Below are positions 1 through 6,968 of a DNA stretch of 64,000 bases, in pieces. A program made the position numbers and the translations under genes. Every line of letters starts with the position of its first letter. The first letter of the stretch is position 1. The notes beneath the pieces are model-generated. The model saw nothing but the letters and a program-made list of their open reading frames with translations. It had not been told where the DNA came from and ran no database searches. Source of the stretch: Caulobacter sp. (GTDB lineage: Bacteria > Pseudomonadota > Alphaproteobacteria > Caulobacterales > Caulobacteraceae); NCBI GenBank assembly GCA_017745235.1, contig JAGHZU010000003.1, forward strand, positions 254,465-318,464, written 5' to 3'.

Positions 1-257
1 TAGAGCCCGGCCAAGCTTTCGGCGTCATGGACGACGCCGGCATAACCGGCGCGTGTGTGGGTGATCATGCCTTCTCCGGCCAACCGCGCCAGGGCCTCAC
101 GAACCGGGGTTTGGCTCACCCCGAGTTCGCCTGCGATGGCGTTCACGGGGAGCGGCGCCCCCTGCAAGGGACCATGCTCGACGAGGCGTCGACGAAGCAT
201 CTCAAGCGTACGTTCGAAGGGGTCGCGGTCCCGGCCCAAAGCAAAGCCTCCTGGCAT
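1..257 (-). CDS. GntR-family transcriptional regulator, N-terminal part (cut by window edge)
   Basis: The reading frame is open to the left edge, so it is not in the ORF track. Translation from the ATG at 257 begins MPGGFALGRDRDPFERTL and contains a GntR-type winged helix: the run GELGVSQTPVREALARLAGEG is the characteristic recognition helix and following turn, and AGYAGVVHD looks like the wing. About 85 residues are visible; the effector domain (FCD or UTRA) lies outside the window, so the ligand cannot be guessed. It is divergent from the XRE-type gene at 569, with a 311-base gap between them. The family call is firm; the start is the first ATG with a weak purine-rich leader. Confidence 0.8.
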   Translation of the reverse strand, partial: MPGGFALGRDRDPFERTLEMLRRRLVEHGPLQGAPLPVNAIAGELGVSQTPVREALARLAGEGMITHTRAGYAGVVHDAESLAGL

Positions 258-568
258 GTCCGCCGACTGTCTTCCCGCCGGACCGACCCCGTCGACGGCG
301 AGCAGCAACAAGCCCCGGCCCCACCGCGCCAAACCTGTGGACAACGGGATCGACCGGCAACATTCGGCGACCTGTCTGGCGAACAGTTGCCGGCGATGTC
401 GCGATCGGTTGCACCTTGACCGGCAACCTTGAACGGATGCTGGCCGGATTGAACCAGATGACCCAATTCAACTTCGCGGATCGAGTCTTCTGTACCCGGA
501 ACAGTTGCGAGGCCGAGCCTCCCCGCCTTTACTACCCCCCAGGTTGTTTGCGTGCCCGGGAGCGTTGC
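258..568. promoter_or_regulatory. Divergent intergenic region with repeated GACCGGCAAC / GTTGCCGG elements
   Basis: No gene is seen in these 311 bases between two divergent regulators. The sequence GACCGGCAAC occurs at 352-361 and again at 418-427, and an inverted copy of its core, GTTGCCGG, lies between them at 386-393. The three copies are about 32-34 bases apart, roughly three helical turns. GAACAGTTGC also occurs twice (381-390 and near 500). Such spaced copies suit an operator for one of the flanking regulators, but this is inference from pattern only. Confidence 0.35.
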
Positions 569-1069
569 ATGGTCGCCCATCCCAAGACGCCGCTCGCGCG
601 TCAGCGGCGCCTGCTCTCCAAGATCCTCAAGCTTGTTCGCCAGGAGCGCCACATGACCGCCGCCCAGGTGGCGGCGGGCATGGGCGTGTCGCTGCGTACC
701 TATCAGGACTTCGAGGCGGGGCGGCGCGACTACGACTTCGACAAGGTGCGGCGGTTCGCCAAGGCCACGCGGTCGGACGCCACCAGCATCCATCTGGGCG
801 TCCAGTATCACTGGCCCGAATTGCCCGTGCTGATGATGGACAACAAGATGGCGACCGCCTTCTTCATCCTGACGCGGGATCTGCACACCGAGATCGGACC
901 GCGCCTGTCGCGGGTGCCGCCGGGTTTGCTGGTTTCGGGATACCGGCAAATCGGCGACGAAATCCGCAAGTTGTTCGAGCGCCAGGACGCCAGCGCCGAG
1001 GACTATATCGAGCGCGCCATCGCCAAGACCTACGAGGACCCGGACGACGACGCCGACGAGGAGCGCTGA
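569..1069 (+). CDS. XRE-type helix-turn-helix regulator
   Basis: A 166-residue protein starting MVAHPKTPLARQRRLL. Residues about 14-75 form a Cro/C1-type helix-turn-helix: MTAAQVAAGMGVSLRTYQDFEAG matches the usual pattern of helix 2, turn and recognition helix, followed by a helical segment. The C-terminal half has no recognisable enzymatic motif and ends in an acidic tail (DPDDDADEER). The ORF track starts upstream at 416, but the ATG at 569 follows GGGAG at a suitable distance and the HTH lies close to it. It sits at the left of the DUF736/ardC/parB plasmid-type block, where such regulators commonly control mobile functions; its target is unknown. Confidence 0.75.
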   Translation: MVAHPKTPLARQRRLLSKILKLVRQERHMTAAQVAAGMGVSLRTYQDFEAGRRDYDFDKVRRFAKATRSDATSIHLGVQYHWPELPVLMMDNKMATAFFILTRDLHTEIGPRLSRVPPGLLVSGYRQIGDEIRKLFERQDASAEDYIERAIAKTYEDPDDDADEER

Positions 1070-1081
1070 GGCGCTCGGCCG

Positions 1082-1417
1082 TTAGTCCGGAGGCGGGGGC
1101 GCGGCCGGCGCGGCGGGTTTGTCGACCTGGCGGATCCAGGTCAGCGGCAGGACGCCGTCCTCGGCGGCCAACAGGCGGGCGTTGACCGGCTCGGGCCAGG
1201 CCGGATCGTCGAGCTTGACGTTGAGCACGGCGCCGCTGGCGTCGCCCGCCCGCCAGGCGGCCCCGATTTCGTTCTCTCCGACCAGGGCCCGGTAGTCCGG
1301 CCCCTTGCCGCTGATCTTGCCGGTCGGCGCCAGGCGCACGACCGCATCGAGGCTGAGGGTCGTCAGGCGACCGGTGAAGCCGTCGTCTTCGCGACGGAAA
1401 TGGCCAAGGATCGACAT
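1082..1417 (-). CDS. DUF736 family protein (first copy)
   Basis: A 111-residue protein beginning MSILGHFRREDDGFTGRL. The family pattern is clear: a short beta strand with the G-x-F start, the central GENEIGAAWRAG segment, and the C-terminal VKLDDPAWPEPVNARL followed by a W-containing end. DUF736 proteins are short cytosolic proteins found mainly on alphaproteobacterial plasmids and integrative elements next to ardC and parB, as here; their biochemical function is not established. It converges on the XRE gene end (1069) with a 12-base gap. It is only distantly related to the second copy at 3162. The tail is Pro/Ala-rich. Confidence 0.8.
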   Translation of the reverse strand: MSILGHFRREDDGFTGRLTTLSLDAVVRLAPTGKISGKGPDYRALVGENEIGAAWRAGDASGAVLNVKLDDPAWPEPVNARLLAAEDGVLPLTWIRQVDKPAAPAAPPPPD

Positions 1418-1738
1418 AGGAGGCTCCGGCCCGCCGAGGGAGGGACCCCGGCAAGGCGGCGACCCGGTCGGGGCGTGGGGGGAACGCCTTGCCGATCGGG
1501 CCGCCGCGACCGGCCGCCGTGGGGGAGCGGCGACGGGCCGGGTGGCGCGGACGATCGATAGAGACGCCTGGCGGGCGGTTGGAGGCGACTATCTGGTCCG
1601 CGCCAAACCTTTGTGTCGCAAGGGTTTTCCTTGCTCAATCCACCGGAGACGCGCGTCAAACACAAAGAGCCTCTGGGAAAGAATCGCAAAGTCCCCCTAG
1701 CCTTCGGGCCTCAGGGGATTCGACTCGCGCTGGCCTTT
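1418..1738. other. Intergenic region between DUF736 and the LexA-box gene
   Basis: Very GC-rich sequence without a supported gene. It separates a minus-strand DUF736 gene from a plus-strand gene and so should hold two divergent promoters. Composition changes near 1610-1760, where AT-richer sequence with several TTTGT runs begins, ending in the LexA-type box listed separately. Nothing else is recognised. Confidence 0.5.
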
Positions 1739-1753
1739 GTTCTATCTTTGTTC
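1739..1753 (+). promoter_or_regulatory. LexA (SOS) box GTTC-N7-GTTC
   Basis: The sequence GTTCTATCTTTGTTC fits the direct-repeat LexA operator known in alphaproteobacteria (GTTC, seven bases, GTTC). It lies 31 bases upstream of the ATG at 1785, in an AT-richer stretch where a promoter would be expected, and the flanking bases repeat (CTTTGTTCT twice). This predicts that the downstream small gene is induced by DNA damage. The match is exact to the half-sites; function is inferred. Confidence 0.7.
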
Positions 1754-1784
1754 TCATTGTTGATGACGCGACGCGGAGGGTGTG

Positions 1785-2153
1785 ATGACGCAGGCGAGCG
1801 ACGTGGTGATCGACGGGGTCGGCTTCATGAGCCTGCACCATCATGACGGCCGGTTCGTACGCGGCGGCGGGCTCTTCGCGTTCGCCCGGCGCGATCCCGA
1901 CGGCGGCCGGACGATCTTCTGCCTGGAGCTGTCCAAGGACATCAGTCGAGAAGCCGTGCCAGGACACCAAGCTTGGCCGCATGCCGTCTCGCGCGGGATG
2001 AATGAGGTCCTGGTGCATTTGGCCGGTTCGCAGCAGGCGCTGAATGAGGTGGGTCCGGACGCGATCTTCCCGCCCCTGCGCTATGATCTCTCCGAAGACC
2101 CCGGCGAGCCGGACCTGGCCGACGGCGGTGTCGCCGCCGGCCAGGCCGCCTGA
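1785..2153 (+). CDS. Small hypothetical protein behind a LexA box
   Basis: A 122-residue protein, MTQASDVVIDGVGFMSLHHHDG at its start, with no domain I can name. It contains beta-rich segments (GGLFAFARRDPDGGRTIFCLEL) and a C-terminal acidic tail. The ATG at 1785 follows the ribosome-binding sequence CGGAGGG by a few bases; an in-frame GTG sits one codon upstream. It ends five bases before the convergent ardC stop. Because it is preceded by a LexA-type operator inside a plasmid/ICE-like block, it is likely an SOS-induced accessory gene; whether it acts in repair, in element transfer or otherwise cannot be read from the sequence. Confidence 0.6.
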   Translation: MTQASDVVIDGVGFMSLHHHDGRFVRGGGLFAFARRDPDGGRTIFCLELSKDISREAVPGHQAWPHAVSRGMNEVLVHLAGSQQALNEVGPDAIFPPLRYDLSEDPGEPDLADGGVAAGQAA

Positions 2154-2157
2154 GACT

Positions 2158-3090
2158 TCAGTCCGCCAGATCGTCGGCGGCGGGCTGAAGCATCTTGAGG
2201 TGCTCGACCGCCCGCTGGGCATGGGCGGCGGCGGTGAAGATCGCCCGCTTGTCGCCCCGCAGGACCTTCAGCCAACTGCCGATATAGGCCGCATGGTCTG
2301 GACGGGGACGAAGATCGATCCCGAGATCGGCGCAGAGGAACGCCGCGCCCAGCTCGGCCACCAGTTCCTCGCGGGCATAGCCCTCGTCGCCGAACGCCTT
2401 GCGCCCGAGGTCGCGATTGAGCCGCGAGGGATGGCGCGTCCAGTGGACGGTCTCGTGGCCGCGCGTGGCGTAGTAGTCATGGGCGCTGTCGAAGACGCCA
2501 AAGTCTGGAAGCCGGATGCGATCGGTCGCCACGTTGTAATAGGCGCTGTCGCCGCCATGCTCGACCCTGGCCCCCGTGGCCTGCAGGAAGGCGGCGGCCT
2601 GGGCGATGCGCTCGCTTTCGGACAGGCGCGGGGCGCTGGCGCCGTGGAACCGCTCTGGCAGACCGTCGATCTGCTCGACGTTGAAGACCTTGTAGGCTTT
2701 CAGGAAGGGGATCGAGCGCTCGACATCCTCGCCACGATCATTGGTCTCCTGGCGCGTGATGCGGTTGGCGTAGACGACCATCGTGCCCGTCTGGCCCTTG
2801 CGCACCGCCCCGCCCAGTTCGAGGGCTTGGCGGAAGGTCATCCAGATCGGGGCGGCGTAGCCCTGCTCGACGGCCTGGCCCCAGAGCACCAGGGTGTTGA
2901 TGCCGGAATAGGGCTCCAGGCTGTGGCGCAGCGGCCGAGTGATGGAGCCTGCGGCATGTCCGGCGCTCCAGGGCTTGGTCCAGGTCGCCACACCCGTTTC
3001 GAGGTCGGCGAGGATCTGGTTGGTGATGGTGGCGTAGGGGTCTTGGCGGGTCGCGCCGTCCTGGCGCGAAGGGGTTTGGGCGCGCGTCAT
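2158..3090 (-). CDS. ardC: ArdC-type antirestriction protein with zincin-like domain
   Basis: A 310-residue protein with two parts. Residues about 18-140 are the ArdC N-terminal domain (DUF1738), a single-strand DNA binding fold: YATITNQILADLETG and the PYSGINTLVLWG segment are typical. Residues about 155-300 are a zincin-like metallopeptidase domain with the HExxH motif at 212-216 (GHETVHWT) and the downstream LVAELGAAFLC helix that supplies a further ligand. Such proteins travel on conjugative plasmids and protect incoming DNA from host restriction. The ATG at 3090 is preceded by AAGGAGG; the ORF track extends 20 codons further without a signal. Upstream is a strong hairpin and a DUF736 gene, the usual neighbours. 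Confidence 0.9.
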   Translation of the reverse strand: MTRAQTPSRQDGATRQDPYATITNQILADLETGVATWTKPWSAGHAAGSITRPLRHSLEPYSGINTLVLWGQAVEQGYAAPIWMTFRQALELGGAVRKGQTGTMVVYANRITRQETNDRGEDVERSIPFLKAYKVFNVEQIDGLPERFHGASAPRLSESERIAQAAAFLQATGARVEHGGDSAYYNVATDRIRLPDFGVFDSAHDYYATRGHETVHWTRHPSRLNRDLGRKAFGDEGYAREELVAELGAAFLCADLGIDLRPRPDHAAYIGSWLKVLRGDKRAIFTAAAHAQRAVEHLKMLQPAADDLAD

Positions 3091-3123
3091 GGCGGCCTCC
3101 TTGGCGTTGCGGGGTGAAGGGGC

Positions 3124-3148
3124 GCCCCCGCCGCGTGGCGGCGGGGGC
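3124..3148 (-). terminator. GC-rich hairpin between DUF736 and ardC
   Basis: GCCCCCGCCGC, a 3-base loop, and GCGGCGGGGGC form a perfect 11-bp stem between the DUF736 stop and the ardC start. There is no T run, so it is more likely an attenuator or mRNA-stability element than a full terminator. The same hairpin, with a complementary loop, is kept at 4152-4176 in the inverted copy. Confidence 0.55.
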
Positions 3149-3161
3149 AAGGTGTGATCCG

Positions 3162-3509
3162 TCAGGCTTCCGGCTCTGGGGCCACCGACGGATCGGCGTC
3201 GTCACGCTTGCGCGGGCGGCTCCAGACCAGATCGAAGCCCTCTTCGGCGGCGAAGAGGCGGGCGCTGACCGGCGCGGGGAAGCTCGGATCGTCCAGGCGG
3301 ACCGACAGGTAGTCGACGCCGCCGGCGGAGGTGTATTTCCAGGCCGCGCCGATTTCGGCGCCTTCGGCGAAGACGCGGTAGACCGGCTGGTCCTTGGCGG
3401 GATCGCCTTCGACCGCCTTGAAGACGACCTTCGGAACGTGGAGCTTCAGGCTGCGGATCGAACCCGAGAAACCTTCGGGCGTGGCGGTGAACGTGCCGAT
3501 GCGGGCCAT
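3162..3509 (-). CDS. DUF736 family protein (second copy)
   Basis: A 115-residue protein starting MARIGTFTATPEGFSGSI, the canonical DUF736 opening. Conserved segments are VVFKAVEGDPAKDQPVYRVF, AEGAEIGAAWKYTSAGG and VDYLSVRLDDPSFPAPV. The C-terminus is charged (SRPRKRDD). It lies upstream of ardC on the same strand, 71 bases apart with a strong hairpin between, so the two are probably co-transcribed with attenuation. Family function is unknown; the context is typical of alphaproteobacterial plasmids and ICEs. A frameshifted inverted copy lies at 3800-4138. Confidence 0.85.
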   Translation of the reverse strand: MARIGTFTATPEGFSGSIRSLKLHVPKVVFKAVEGDPAKDQPVYRVFAEGAEIGAAWKYTSAGGVDYLSVRLDDPSFPAPVSARLFAAEEGFDLVWSRPRKRDDADPSVAPEPEA

Positions 3510-3799
3510 GGTGTAGTCCTTTCGCTTTTCGGGCCGCGCCTTTCGCGGCCTCGATGGCGCTCCGAGACCGGGGACAGGCGACGGACGGCAGGCCGCTCCG
3601 CCCGAAGGGGGACGGACCCGCAGCGCAGCGCAGGACCGCCGACGGCGGCTTTGTTGCCTCGCGAGGAAGGCGCGCCAGACCCAAGGGATGAGCGCCGGGG
3701 AAGAAAGCCGATGGCCAGGTTGCCGACGGGCGACGCCCTGGTTCGGATCAAGCCCAGAGAGGCCGCGACAGACGGGGCCCGACCGGCGACAGGACGGCC

Positions 3800-4138
3800 A
3801 TGGCCGGGATCGGCGGCATCGTCGCCGCGCCCGAGGTTTTCCGGGTCGGTCCGCGCCTGGAACGACACGCCCAACGTCGTCTTCAGGTCGGTCGAAGGCG
3901 ATCCCGCCAAGGCCCCGCTGGTCGGCGCGTCTTCGCCGAGGGCGCCGAAATCGGCGCGGCCTGGGTCACGGCTTGAACGACGGTGTCGACTACCTGTCGG
4001 TCCGTCTTGATCGATCCGCACTCACCCATGCTGGTCAGCGCCGCCTTTCGCCGCCGAGGAGGGCTTCGAGTGGGTCTGGCCCCGCCCCGCCCGCGCGACG
4101 AGGCCGATCCGTCGGTGGCCCCCGAGCCGGAAGCCTGA
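3800..4138 (+). pseudogene. Decayed inverted copy of the DUF736 gene
   Basis: Starting from an ATG at 3800, the sequence follows the DUF736 gene at 3162-3509 base by base but changes reading frame several times. In successive frames one can read WNDTPNVVFRSVEGDPAKAP, then VFAEGAEIGAAWVT, then GVDYLSVRLD, then AAEEGFEWVWPRPAR, each matching the intact copy. Small insertions and deletions near 3830, 3925, 3975, 4020 and 4045 break it, and TGA codons interrupt the run. The stop context GAAGCCTGACGGA is shared with the intact gene. No functional DUF736 protein can be made from it without repeated frameshifting. Confidence 0.85.
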
Positions 4139-4210
4139 CGGACCACACCTTGCCCCCGCCGCCACGCGGCGGGGGCGCTCCTTCACCCCACAGCGCCAGG
4201 GAGGCCCGCC

Positions 4211-4294
4211 ATGACGCGCGCCAAAACGGGCCGCTCCCTAAGGCGCGGCCCGTCCAAGAGGCCTATTCAGCCGCCGCCAGCGCCGGGTCCGTGA
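4211..4294 (+). pseudogene. Truncated ardC start in the inverted copy
   Basis: The ATG at 4211 is preceded by the same leader as ardC (hairpin, AGGGAGG, ATGACGCGCGCC). After four codons the sequence departs from ardC and runs 27 codons to a TGA inside the end of parB on the other strand. It marks the outer breakpoint of the inverted duplication. Any peptide made would be unrelated to ArdC. Confidence 0.7.
4228..4251 (-). terminator. Rho-independent terminator of parB
   Basis: On the minus strand, directly after the parB stop codon, GGGCCGC and GCGGCCC form a 7-bp stem that is followed by a TTTT tract (the AAAA at 4223-4226 on the plus strand). Position and orientation fit transcription termination of parB. 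Confidence 0.6.
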
Positions 4295-6392
4295 AATCCT
4301 CGGCCTGCGGCGTGGGGACCTCGCCCTGCTCTTGAGCCATCGTCAGCGGGCTCTCCTCGGGGCCGTCCGCCACCGCCGAAGGCTTGGTGCGCAGCAGCGC
4401 CGGGAGCCATTGGGCCTTGACCAGATCAGGCTCGGCCGCCGCGATCAGGTCGGCCTTCTTGAGCCCCGACAGGCGCGTAGCGGTGTCGGGCGAAACGGCC
4501 TCGGCGATCGCCGCCAGCACGTGGGCCTTGGTGACCCGCGAGAGGAAGCGTTCGGCGCTCGGCGTCCAGAACGGCCGCATGTCCAGACCGGCGGCGCTGG
4601 CCAGGGCCTCGGCATGGTCCAGGGCCGCCCCGCGCCCGTCCCAGCTGCGCACCGCATTGACCGTCTGGCTGACACAGTAGGCCAGGAGGCTCATGCGGCT
4701 GGCGGCGTCGAGCCCGATGACAAAGTCCCAGGCTTCTTCCGACTTTTTGGGCATGAGCTTGGCCCATTGACCATAGCGCGCCTCGCCCGCTTCGAAGGCC
4801 GGGCTGTTCTGGATGCCCGGCGCGTGGTCGGTCAGCAGCGCCGAGCCGCTGCGCACCTCCAGGCACGAGGCGCGCCCGCCGCCGAAGAAGGTGGTCAGGA
4901 CCAGGACATGGGTCAGGGCCAGCAAAGCCAAGTCCGGATCGTTGCTGATCGCCAGACGCAGGGCGGCGGTGCGGTGGGCGGTGAGATCGGCCACGAGCCG
5001 GGCCGACAGCGGCGCGGCGGCGTCGCCCTCGGGCTCGGCGTCCGCATCGGCGCGTTCACCGGGCTGGGCGCCCGTCGCCTCGTCGTCGCCGCCATCGCCG
5101 TTGGGATCGGCTTCGCCCCAGTGGCCGCCGGTCTCGTCACCGGTCTCGTAAGGCTCGGGCTCGACCGGCGCGTCCTCGGGGCGCACGAGGCCGCGTTCGA
5201 TCCGCGCCTGGCCATCATAGCCGAGCACGACCCAGACCCCGGCCCGCGCCAAGGCCTCGGGCGCGTAGGCCTCGACCACCTCGGGGTTGATCAGGACTTC
5301 CAGCGCGGACAGCCGCGCCTCGACTTCCGGCGGCAAGACCTCGACCGTCTCCCAGGCCTGGGCGAGCGCGTCATATTCCGCGCGCAGGGCTTGGCCCTCG
5401 GCGATGGCCTGGGCCGTTGGCGCGACCGGTTGGGGCCAGACGCGCGACAGGCCGTGACCATGCGGATAGTCCAGATGGGCCTCCCCCCACTTCCAGCCTT
5501 CCTGGTCGCGAAGATCGTTGGCCATCGCGGCCAGCTTGTCGGCCACCAGCCGATCAAGCAGGGCAGGGTCGGACAGGTAGCCGCCGTTGTCCTCGGTGAA
5601 GAGGTCGCGGATCACCGTCCCTCCGGCCGCGACATAGGCGTCGATACCGACGAAGATCACCCGGCGGTCGCGAGCGACGACACTGGTCTCGGTCATCGCC
5701 CGACGAATGGCGGCGGGCTGGGCGTGGCGGTGGCTGGCGAAGACCTGCCGTTGGCGGTCGTGGTCTTCGGTCACGGCGAAGGCCATCAACTGGTCGAGGG
5801 TCAGGTCACCGGCGCGGTAGTGATCGATCACGTCCGGCGCGACGGCGGCCAGACGCAGGCGTTGACGCACGAAGGCGGCGCTGACGCCAAACCGCGCGCC
5901 GATGGTTTCCGCGCCTTGGCCCTGGCGTTCGGCCAGATCGTGGAAAGCCAAAAATTCGTCGGCCGGATGAAGCGCCTCGCGGCTGAAATTTTCATCGAGG
6001 CTGACGGCGAGCGCGTCGTTACGCTCATCGACCAGACAGCGCACGCCCACCGTCCGGGGGATCAGCTTGCGCTTGGCCAGCAGGCGCAAGGCCAGGCGCC
6101 GCCCCTCCCCGGCCGTGACGAGGCCATAGCCGGTCTCGCTGCCGTCGGCGCGGCGTTCGGGCTTGACCACCGGCAGGTGGATCAAGCCCTTGTCGAGGAT
6201 CGAGGCGGCGCGCTGCTCGATCGCCGCCGGGCTATGACCGCCCTTGCGAACATTGTCGGGCGATCGCTTGAGCTTGTTGAGGGGATAGACGCGCTCCTCA
6301 CCGGCGCGCACGGCGCCGGTGTCGGCGAGCACCAGGCCCTTTTCGCGGGCCGTCGGGGGAACGTCTTGGGCGGTTTGACTGGACACGGACAT
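4263..6392 (-). CDS. parB: ParB/RepB/Spo0J-family protein, long plasmid-type form
   Basis: A 709-residue protein beginning MSVSSQTAQDVPPTAREKG. Residues about 45-150 are the ParB N-terminal domain: LNKLKRSPDNVRKGG, the IEQRAASILDKGLIHLPVVKP strand-helix and TAGEGRRLALRLLAKRK. Residues about 160-235 carry SLDENFSREALHPADEF and the HTH GARFGVSAAFVRQRLRLAAVAP. About 450 further residues, much longer than chromosomal ParB, have an acidic low-complexity centre (ETGGHWGEADPNGDGGDDEATG). This long form is common on alphaproteobacterial plasmids and ICEs next to DUF736 and ardC. No parA is seen nearby, so it may act in element maintenance or gene control rather than segregation. The ATG at 6392 was chosen because the ParB domain starts soon after it and GGGAG lies upstream; the ORF track adds 82 unsupported codons. 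Confidence 0.88.
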   Translation of the reverse strand: MSVSSQTAQDVPPTAREKGLVLADTGAVRAGEERVYPLNKLKRSPDNVRKGGHSPAAIEQRAASILDKGLIHLPVVKPERRADGSETGYGLVTAGEGRRLALRLLAKRKLIPRTVGVRCLVDERNDALAVSLDENFSREALHPADEFLAFHDLAERQGQGAETIGARFGVSAAFVRQRLRLAAVAPDVIDHYRAGDLTLDQLMAFAVTEDHDRQRQVFASHRHAQPAAIRRAMTETSVVARDRRVIFVGIDAYVAAGGTVIRDLFTEDNGGYLSDPALLDRLVADKLAAMANDLRDQEGWKWGEAHLDYPHGHGLSRVWPQPVAPTAQAIAEGQALRAEYDALAQAWETVEVLPPEVEARLSALEVLINPEVVEAYAPEALARAGVWVVLGYDGQARIERGLVRPEDAPVEPEPYETGDETGGHWGEADPNGDGGDDEATGAQPGERADADAEPEGDAAAPLSARLVADLTAHRTAALRLAISNDPDLALLALTHVLVLTTFFGGGRASCLEVRSGSALLTDHAPGIQNSPAFEAGEARYGQWAKLMPKKSEEAWDFVIGLDAASRMSLLAYCVSQTVNAVRSWDGRGAALDHAEALASAAGLDMRPFWTPSAERFLSRVTKAHVLAAIAEAVSPDTATRLSGLKKADLIAAAEPDLVKAQWLPALLRTKPSAVADGPEESPLTMAQEQGEVPTPQAEDFTDPALAAAE

Positions 6393-6968
6393 AGGAGGTC
6401 TCCCGTCTAGGGTTGGGGGCAGGCGCGGGTTGCGCCTGGCCCCTGCCCGTCGGCGAGACCGGGGGGTGCAAGCGGAGTGGCGGTTTCGCGGGGCCCCGGC
6501 TGCAGCCGTCGCCGCCCTCGGGCCCCACGAGGTCTCAAGCCCGCGAAGCTGGGCGGAAACCGATGCGAAGCGCGCCAGGGGGCAGCGCCCCCAAGCCGCG
6601 GGCGCGCAGCGCCCGCCTTGTCCTTCGAAACCTTTCAAGATCGGGGATGAACGACATCCTCGCCGAGCAGCGGGGTGACCGCCGCCCCGAGACCCCGTGG
6701 CTCGGAGGCGCGTCGCGCACTCGGCTCGGGCCCGATTGCCATCGCGGCCCGCCCCCCTCGCACGCGATTACCAAAACACGACCGGGCGGGCGCCCGGCAA
6801 TCACGCAGCACGTCCGCGCATGGGCTTAGATCACTGGGCCATAGGCTTGGAGTTGGGACACGTGCGCCATCCAAAACCAGCGATGCGGCGCGGGCCTGCT
6901 TACGGCGCGAGCCGCCAGGCCGCCCGGCAGGTCGCGCGGTCCGTACGGGTCCGTTTCGGAGATCGATC
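6393..6968. other. Intergenic region between mobile-element backbone and catabolic operon
   Basis: No supported gene in 576 bases. The half next to parB is extremely GC-rich with several short hairpins (GCAGGCGC...GCGCCTGGC near 6420; GGGGGCAGCGCCCCC near 6580), like the leaders of the other backbone genes. The second half must contain the promoter of the CoA-transferase operon starting at 6969. Apparent ORFs here read through from genes on either side or are codon-poor shadows. Confidence 0.5.

Larger units (their letters stand above)
3079..4222. repeat. Imperfect inverted duplication of the DUF736 gene and the ardC leader
   Basis: The minus-strand stretch 3079-3509 (ardC start, leader hairpin, DUF736 gene) reappears on the plus strand at 3800-4222. 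The two leaders are nearly identical, from CACACCTTGCCCCCGCCG through the hairpin to ATGACGCGCGCC, and the gene parts align throughout with many substitutions and small indels. Similarity extends weakly into the inner flanks (GAGGCCGCGA near 3555 on the minus strand and 3760 on the plus strand). The left arm is intact, the right arm decayed. This looks like a duplication by inversion or by recombination between two element copies, followed by loss of function of one arm. Confidence 0.8.

Noticed and set aside
2044-3117. 357-residue plus-strand ORF over ardC
   Set aside because: Shadow of ardC: ArdC on the minus strand has clear domains, a ribosome-binding site and the right start, while this frame has only repetitive Gly/Ala/Arg sequence.
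4332-6410. 692-residue plus-strand ORF over parB
   Set aside because: Frame opposite to parB in very GC-rich DNA; no domain, composition typical of antisense frames.
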